The notes under the pieces: generated by a model | The model's input: only the letters and a program-made list of their open reading frames with translations | What the model was told of the DNA's origin: nothing | Databases searched by the model: none | Assembly: GCA_019155185.1 (NCBI GenBank) | Contig: CM032794.1 | Location: 7,541,988-7,605,987 of the forward strand | DNA length: 64,000 nucleotides | Reading direction: 5' to 3' | Origin: Beaufortia kweichowensis | Taxonomy: Eukaryota; Chordata; Actinopteri; Cypriniformes; Gastromyzontidae | Part shown: positions 57,201 through 64,000 of the stretch, in pieces | Layout of the letters: every line of letters starts with the position of its first letter | How positions within the stretch are numbered: position 1 is the stretch's first letter | Program-made: the position numbers and the translations under genes

Positions 57201-59437
57201 AATGGATACAGTATGGGACCAACTTTGATCTATGTAACAGACAGCTTCACAGTTTAAAAAAAGACGTTTGCCTCTTAGTGGAGCTTTATGTAAACTACAG
57301 TAAGGCAATTTAATGATATCCAGTGCATTACATGTCTGGTATTAGCTGTTATAAAGTCTAAACAGTGCAAAAAACATACCCTAAAACACCCTAGTAGTTT
57401 ACACAATGCAGTAATGTTGGGATTTTTTTTATTATTTTTGGTGTTCTTATACAGATGTGAATGACTGTGCAAACCAGCCATGTAGGAATGGAGGCATATG
57501 CCGTGATCTGGATGGAGACTACAACTGTCAGTGCCGTTCTCCATATGTTGGAAAGCAATGTCAGCTACGTGAGTAAATGTTGTTTTTGTTGAGGTGTTGT
57601 ACCATTCTCTTTGTAATATGTTTATTTTTCCCCTATTCATTTTCAAAGGCAATAAAATGAAGGATATGTATGTGGTACACATACAGTCTACTGCAATGTT
57701 GCCTTGTAGCAAATGTGTGCTGAATTAAATATTCCTTTATCCAGGTACAGCTGGATATTTAAAGTTATAAATCAGGTTTCAATAAGTCATGCAACATTAA
57801 ACAAGAAAATATAGAAAGTAGACTATGAGATTTTATAGCTTATTAAACAGTATTGAGTATTCATCACTGCTTTTTTTTGGTGCAGGCTGTACATCTCTGT
57901 TGGGGATGGAGAAAGGAGGAATTGTAGAGTCACAGATCTCTGCTTCCTCTGTACACTCTGGAATTCTAGGACTGCAACGCTGGGGACCTGAACTCGCTCG
58001 CCTTAACAACCAGGGCATGGTCAATGCTTGGAGCTCCGCACCCCAAGACAAGAGCCCTTGGATTCAGGTTAATTGCGTTTTTTGTACCATTATAGGCCTG
58101 GTCTCTCATCTGGATTTTATTGAGTATGTAATACATATGTTGTACATATTGATATTTAGATTGATATGCAGAAGAATATGCGTCTCACTGGGATTATCAC
58201 CCAAGGAGCGAGTCGCATGGGGATAGCTGAGTTTATCAAAGCTTTTAAAGTGGCGTCTAGCTTTGATGGCAAAACCTACACCGTGTATAGGTCTGAAGGC
58301 CAGAGAAAAGACAAGGTAAGAAACTTGCACTGCCAAGATCATTGGTTGAGTCTCAGCGTACACACATTCTGACAAACACATAAATGTAAGTAAGACAAAA
58401 GTTATTCTTTTGTGATCATCACAAGTTTACTCACAGGTTTATCCATCTAATTCTGTTTTTTTTTCAGGTGTTTATGGGAAATACAGATAATGATGGAACC
58501 AAGACCAACATGTTTGACTCTCCGATAGCGGCGCGGTATATTCGCGTCATTCCTGTGGTGTGCCGGAAAGCTTGTACTTTGAGGATGGAACTTGTGGGCT
58601 GTGAGCTAAATGGTGAATCGCTATTTGAGGTTTTCATCTCTTAGACTAGAACAAATTTTAATAGCAAAATCTCAATGACACTGAGAAGAAATTGTCTTTC
58701 TCTTTGTCCATAACATGACAGTGCACTCCAGCATATTTAGTTGCACAGATCCACTGGGCGTGAAGTCACGTCTCATCTCCGACACGCAGCTTTCGGCATC
58801 TAGTGCTTACCGCACCTGGGGTATTGATGCATTTACTTGGCACCCTCATTATGCTCGTCTGGACAAGCAAGGCAAGACGAACGCTTGGGCTGCAGCAACC
58901 AACAACCGTTCAGAGTGGCTCCAGGTGAGACTTATCTCAATGCAATGGAGATGTTACGTGTAGTTTACACAAAGACGCAGTTTTGGTCAATTTTATACCA
59001 AATATCTAAATAAAAAAATTATTTTTCTCCTTTTACAGCTGGATTTGGAGAAACCCAAAAGAGTCACTGGCATCATCACCCAGGGAGCAAAAGACTTTGG
59101 AGTTGTGCAGTTTGTATCAGCTTTTAAGATTGCGTACAGTGATGACGGACACTCGTGGAAGATTGTGCAGGATCAAACAACAGGAAAAGATAAGGTTACA
59201 GTCTTAGCATCTTTGTTTGATATATAACATTTAAGGTATACATTCAGTTCTATTCACTTTATATGACTTATTGACGAACTTCTTTTTCTTTAGATTTTTC
59301 AAGGCAACATTGACAACAACACACAGAAAAAGAACTTCTTTGAGTCTCCTTTCTTTGCTCGATTTGTACGCTTTTTACCCTGGGAGTGGCATGAGAGGAT
59401 AACTTTACGCATGGATCTGCTGGGCTGTGATGATTAG
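54284..59437 (+). CDS. mfge8: mfge8, lactadherin (milk fat globule-EGF factor 8)
   Basis: Ten in-phase exons: 54284-54362, 55579-55704, 55839-55970, 57455-57568, 57886-58067, 58160-58315, 58468-58612, 58722-58924, 59039-59194 and 59294-59437, giving 478 aa. Signal peptide about 1-24 (VIGFVTLFLCSICAV). Three EGF-like domains: 28-68, 70-112 with the integrin motif RGD at 90-92 (55901-55909), and 114-150. Two discoidin (F5/8 type C) domains: 152-309 and about 319-475, ending LRMDLLGCDD. Role: a secreted bridge between phosphatidylserine on dying cells and alpha-v integrins. EDIL3 has the same three-EGF plan, but the first discoidin (LGLQRW.PELARLN..GMVNAW) is MFGE8-like and the neighbour is acan, not vcan. 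Odd: exon 8 adds a short linker, VHSSIFS, before the second discoidin domain. Confidence 0.93.
54363..55578 (+). other. mfge8: mfge8 intron 1
   Basis: AT-rich. No extra exon, repeat family or RNA gene recognised. The short open frames here lack splice borders. Confidence 0.6.
55971..57454 (+). other. mfge8: mfge8 intron 3
   Basis: No additional EGF exon was found between the RGD-bearing and third EGF exons. The sequence is unremarkable and AT-rich. Confidence 0.6.
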
Positions 59438-61693
59438 ACAACCTGCTGTAAGCTGCTTTTACCTGAGATCTGTGTTTTCACAGTTGTAGAATAGTAATGA
59501 GTCCATTATACATGCATCCATTTGTTTTACTCTGTGTTTTATTTGACTTTATATACAAACTCTTGTTTCCTTTTGTTAATTTTCTAAGTAGTTAGATTTA
59601 TAATGCTGATTAATAAGAAGTTGATGGTTTTAAAAACACATAATACATGTCACTGAATATAACAAAGATTGTTGCAGCATAAACCTGAAAAGAAAACTTG
59701 ATGCATTTAATTGTTTAATGTTTTACTAAAATTGCTTGCTTACCATTGATGTTATTTTTACAAGGCCTAAGGTCTTTATTTACAATGGAATATAATTTAC
59801 CAAGAAATTAACAGATTTTTTTCTACTGTTCTACCGCAACTGCTGTCAAATGAGGTTGCACTACATTTGCTCCGTTTCATAGTTTTTCATTTATTTAACT
59901 GAAATAGAAAAAAATACAGTTGTCCAAGTAATTATTTGCAATTTGCTTTTTGTTTTTTAATACACAATGTCTTTACCAATTTCATTAATAAATGTTCAAA
60001 TTAAATATTTGTTTCTCCTTGCATATTATTCTTTAAACTAAAGAAATGCATAACAATTGGTCAGAAGATGGCGCTATAGTGTGAACTTCAAGGCTATGCA
60101 ATAAGGCTCTCTGGGCAACAGGGAGAAACAGGCTAGACCATAAAAAGTGGCCTAAATGGGTTCATTCAGTCCCAGGCCAGTTTGTTTCTTACACTCCACC
60201 CAATTAAACAAACATTATCACCTGCAATTTTGCAAAGTATTCTTTATTTACTCAGGACTGAATTTTAAACTCTACACTTGTAGATGTGGTTAGGTGAGGT
60301 AAAACATTTTTCTTTCCATTACCTGTATACTGTGAATAACATCTCACAGTACAAAGACTCCTAAAAAAACACACACAAATCAATCCTGTGTTAAAGATGT
60401 GATGGCATGTTTTATTTCATTTGCTGTAATACAATTATTAAAACACATTTAGTTCAGCTGAAGACATTACTGGCAAAACTCCTTTTCCCTTATTTAGAAG
60501 ACAAAACAAAGACAGTCTCGTCTCAAAGATTTCCTCATGGTTGTGCTGTTGACTTTTCCCCATATGACCTCAGAACCATAAAGCAAGTCACATTTTCATG
60601 AAAAGTGAGATGGTGGTTCTGTGCCACAGTATATTTATTTGTTGGAAGAGCTGAACAGGCAATAAACAAAAAAGTTCTTTTCAGAAAACATTTGTGCATT
60701 TTTGTCTGCAGTTAATGTTGCATTCGTCATTTCAGCTGTGTCAGACATAAAGCGGCGGTGTTTAAAACAGAGGTCCCTGCCATTCGGATGAAAGAGGCAC
60801 AGCCTCTTTTTAGCAAAAGCAAGCAAGCAGTCCCATCAGAAACAGGCCAAATGTTTAATATTCACAAGGCACTTGTCATTAACAGTTCTATCTATCTGAA
60901 GTGTGTTAACATTATCTGTCAGCTGGTCATCTTGGTCCCCATATGGTACCATGCCCTGCACAGTTTTAGGCGACACAGATAATACCTAACAAACAAGTAC
61001 ATTTACATGGTTGGGTTTACATTCATAATCTGACTGGATTTGGCCACCAAGTTCCGATGATGTTTAAAGTATTTATGGCTTCTGTCACCAAACGTGGACA
61101 CCTCCAGTCAAAGACAGTTGTGTTGTGTTACATGTTGTGAGAAATCAATAAATAGATCATTTCACATTATGCTATCCAACTTAGACAACAAATAAATGAT
61201 ATGCTTGTGCAAGTTTCCTAATCTGCCTGGTTAGGTAGAAATAAATAATTTTTGTAAACATCCTTTATGGCTATAAACTTTTCTAGGTTCATAATTCTCC
61301 TCTAAATCTATAGATGAAAATAAAACTTCACATTTCATCACCTCATCTATAATTCATAATGTTTACTAGCACATAAAGACAATAAAGGACAATAGAGAAA
61401 GAACTGGGTCAGTATCAGTATCTTTTCGCCAGTTCAAATGAAAAATCCTTCAGCATATATTGACAGATATCTTAAGAAATGCTGGTGGCTTTGATGCAAT
61501 CACTTTATACAATCTAAGGGACAATAACTGATATAGCCTACGGTAATTTACTATGTAAAGGGGAAATATATACAAGATTGGCACTTACTGAAAACATACC
61601 GCAAAAAAACTGTTTTAATTATAAGTGTATGTATGATAATTCAAATAAATAAAACTTGCAATGTTTAAAAAATCTCTAGCTCTTTAAATCTCC
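59438..61693. other. 3' untranslated regions of mfge8 and acan, converging
   Basis: The mfge8 3'UTR extends to about 60010 (AATAAA at 59987-59992). The acan 3'UTR enters from the right. Minus-strand AATAAA candidates lie near 60632 and 60411. No other gene seen. Confidence 0.5.
59987..59992 (+). terminator. mfge8: mfge8 poly(A) signal
   Basis: AATAAA 550 nt beyond the stop codon; the first canonical signal found downstream on the plus strand. Confidence 0.6.
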
Positions 61694-64000
61694 TTAAAAG
61701 TGTTTTTCCAATGTTGTGCTGTTAACTGTGAGCTGTGAGTGATGAACAGTAGATTTCTTTTGCAGTCTGGTGATGACTTCTATAAAAACACAAAAAATGC
61801 AACTGTAATATAACAATATATATTAATCAATATTAAATACAATATCACAAAGCACATAGACCATATTACATTGTATTTAATATTGTCATATATGATCAAA
61901 CATTTAAATTATCTGTACATTTTAAAGCTGTTAATTTGTCTGTAAATTTATAGTAACAAGAAATCAATAAATATTTATTGTATGGATTATCATCTTTCAA
62001 ATGGTTCATGGTAGGCTAATGCCTGAGTAACTTACTGGCAATGCATTTCACTTGAGGCTTCTCCCACTGTCCATCTGCCATACAGCGGATCACAGGCAGG
62101 TGGCGCTGTGTAAAGCTTTCATTGCATTGGTACCTAATGATGGAATTCACTTGATATCGCTCTTTCTTGTTTCCAAACATCCTGGCATTCTCCACTTTAG
62201 GAGGTTGGTCACATGTTACTGTAAACAAAAGGTATGTCATTAACTGAAATAAACGAAATGTCAATGTTAAGGAGCATAATTCAGTTTCAGTTCATTACCT
62301 GGACCTGTTTTACACGTAAACGGTAGGTGGTAATTGCACGGGACGTCATTCCATTGGCCATTTTCATGCCAGATCATTACGACGCAGTCTTCTCCAGAGT
62401 TAAAATAATTATCGGGCTGGTTGGGCCTCCAGTTTTCATATTGCTAAGATAAAGAAAAAAGTCACGCATTTTAGTCAATTAGCTTTATTTATTAGAATCA
62501 CCATATCTCAGCAAGATAAGGCAGGCTTACCAGCGAGGAACCATCTGACCAGCGGAAGTCATTTTCTATCGTTTTATCGTTCAATCCAATCCACTGATAA
62601 TCTTGTGCATATGCTGTTACAGGAACAGACAAATTACATGCGATTACAAATACACCACAAGTGCTTAAACACACACAGACAGACGCCAAAAACGCCACTC
62701 ACAGTTGATGAAGGCTTGTTCCTCTGGAGTGTTTACGCTAACTAGGTGAGCGTTTAGGTCTCGACAGCGTTGCTCGGCGTCCAGCCAGGTCTCTCTCTCC
62801 GAAAAATGCAAGTAACAGTTGCCCTGAAACTTAATCCAGCCCTCTTCACAGCTGTGAGCATCTGAAGCAACATCAGGACACAGTTTTACCAAAACTTCAG
62901 ATAGTGTCTACCCTAAATTTACTAACTGAGCAAAGAGGAATCAGAATAATAAGGATAAAAATAATAATACCTACTGTATGTGCAAATAAGAGGAAATGAT
63001 GCAAACCGGCTTAGGGATTGTTTTGGATAAAATCACTTTATCTTGTTTTAAATAAGCAGCAAACGGCTTTTACTTAAAACAGTATTAGTGAAGCTAGCAA
63101 TAACAGATAAAGTGATTATTTTTCCAGTATACTGACCAACAAATTCCATATGACGCCAAGAGCAAACATCCCAAAGAACATGAACAATTACCGTAACTGC
63201 TTCTGAGATATTTATAGACTCTGGTCATACGGAAAATGTGAACTGGATGGTTTTGTTTTACCTCATTTTGTGTCTACTGAATGGTTGTAGTCACCGCAAA
63301 GGTTGTATTTTTCCGTTAAGTGTTTACAGTACCTGCAAATGTGTCTATAATTACTTTACCACACCTGAATGACGCAGAGCATCAAAGTACTGGCAAAGGT
63401 CTCTTATAAACAGAAAATAAACCTTGTCTATTTCTAAAAAACATACATAAGCCCCAGGACAGTGTCTGCGTCCAGAGATCATCATCTAGAGTTTTGTGTC
63501 ACGTAAGGTTGTTTTTGAAAGACCGTTAGTAGAATTAGCTGAAGCAGGCCTCGTACCAATCTCACAGCGGTCTCCTTCGTAGCTGGGCAGACATAAGCAT
63601 TTGAAAGTGTCCCCCACCTCCATACAGGTGGCTCCGTTGGCGCAAGGGTTTGAATGGCAAACGTCAACCTCTGCAAATAAAGGTTTAGCAGTTAAGACTG
63701 ACTATGAAGATGCCCCGAGTTAGGCCAAGCTTAGCAGAGAGCATCACTGAATCAGAACTCCTGGTGCTGCTTCTACATCTCTTAAAAAATTGGACCAAAT
63801 GAATGTCATAAGCTGAGAAGACACACTTAAGTTTAGTTAATAATACATGAAGATGCTGTGACAAATTAAAGGACAGATTAGGGATATTGGTGTTACTGTA
63901 AGAGTGCTGACCCAGGATCAGTTTTTATCTCATATCCTTATTAATAAAAGCAATAAACCAGTTACCGGTCAGCACTCGTACAGTCCCAGAAACAATGAAG
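61694..64000 (-). CDS. acan: acan (aggrecan core protein), C-terminal G3 part
   Basis: Exons: 63966-64000 (end of a longer exon, SGTVRVLT), 63557-63670, 62703-62861, 62531-62613, 62299-62443, 62036-62218 and 61694-61779. The frame is continuous through every junction. Domains: one EGF-like (VDVCHSNPCANGATC...CLPSYEGDRCE); a C-type lectin (CEEGWIKFQGNCYLHFS, AQDYQWIGLND, WRPNQPDNYF, EDCVVMIWHE, WNDVPCNY) with QPD and WND calcium/ligand positions; then a sushi/CCP module (CDQPPKVENARMF...QVKC) and a tail with RLQKKS, as in aggrecan. Role: the G3 end of the large cartilage proteoglycan, binding tenascins and fibulins. Versican shares this layout; adjacency to mfge8 and the tail favour aggrecan. 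The chondroitin sulfate and G1/G2 regions lie beyond the right edge. Confidence 0.9.
62862..63556 (-). other. acan: acan intron between the EGF and lectin exons
   Basis: The 695-bp intron shows no additional EGF exon. Tetrapod aggrecans can carry a second EGF here, but none is visible in this gene. Confidence 0.6.

Noticed and set aside
54284..59437. Assignment of this gene as edil3
   Set aside because: Three EGF domains fit edil3, but the discoidin sequence resembles MFGE8 and the adjacent proteoglycan is aggrecan; edil3 pairs with hapln1-vcan.

Overview
The window is vertebrate nuclear DNA from a ray-finned fish, most likely a cyprinid (Danio/carp group). Multi-exon genes have GT-AG introns, the spacers are AT-rich, and the interspersed repeats (a tRNA-derived SINE, a hairpin MITE ending in actatcccttta, simple repeats) are of kinds I associate with cyprinids. 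The species cannot be named from sequence alone. Gene names rest on exon-by-exon translation compared with remembered families; no search was run.

Layout: (1) 1-2010, minus strand: the first five coding exons of usp6nl (RN-tre, a Rab GAP), running off the left edge. Its first intron carries a 2-kb fold-back repeat element (7231-9204), and a likely promoter with a 13-bp inverted pair of CACGTG boxes lies at 9914-9973. (2) About 10-37 kb: no recognisable protein gene. There are AT-rich spacers, SINE and MITE copies, simple repeats and several compositionally distinct blocks that may be enhancers or small unannotated transcripts. (3) 39153-41683, minus: complete igf2 (4 coding exons, 199 aa, igf2a-like). 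(4) 46333-52872, minus: complete cpt1a coding region (773 or 774 aa), with a duplicated, apparently mutually exclusive exon pair at 49762-49846 and 50336-50423. (5) 54284-59437, plus: complete mfge8 (10 exons, 478 aa; three EGF domains with RGD and two discoidin domains), arranged head to head with cpt1a across about 1.4 kb. (6) 61694-64000, minus: the 3' end of aggrecan (acan), convergent with mfge8.

The mfge8-acan neighbourhood matches the MFGE8-HAPLN3-ACAN cluster of tetrapods and supports both names. The genes do not form one pathway: igf2 is a secreted growth factor, cpt1a is the mitochondrial fatty-acid entry enzyme, mfge8 is a phosphatidylserine/integrin bridge and acan is a cartilage matrix proteoglycan. 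The most notable finding is the alternative cpt1a exon pair: two versions of one roughly 29-residue segment in an otherwise single-copy enzyme gene. The fold-back element with minisatellite arms is second.
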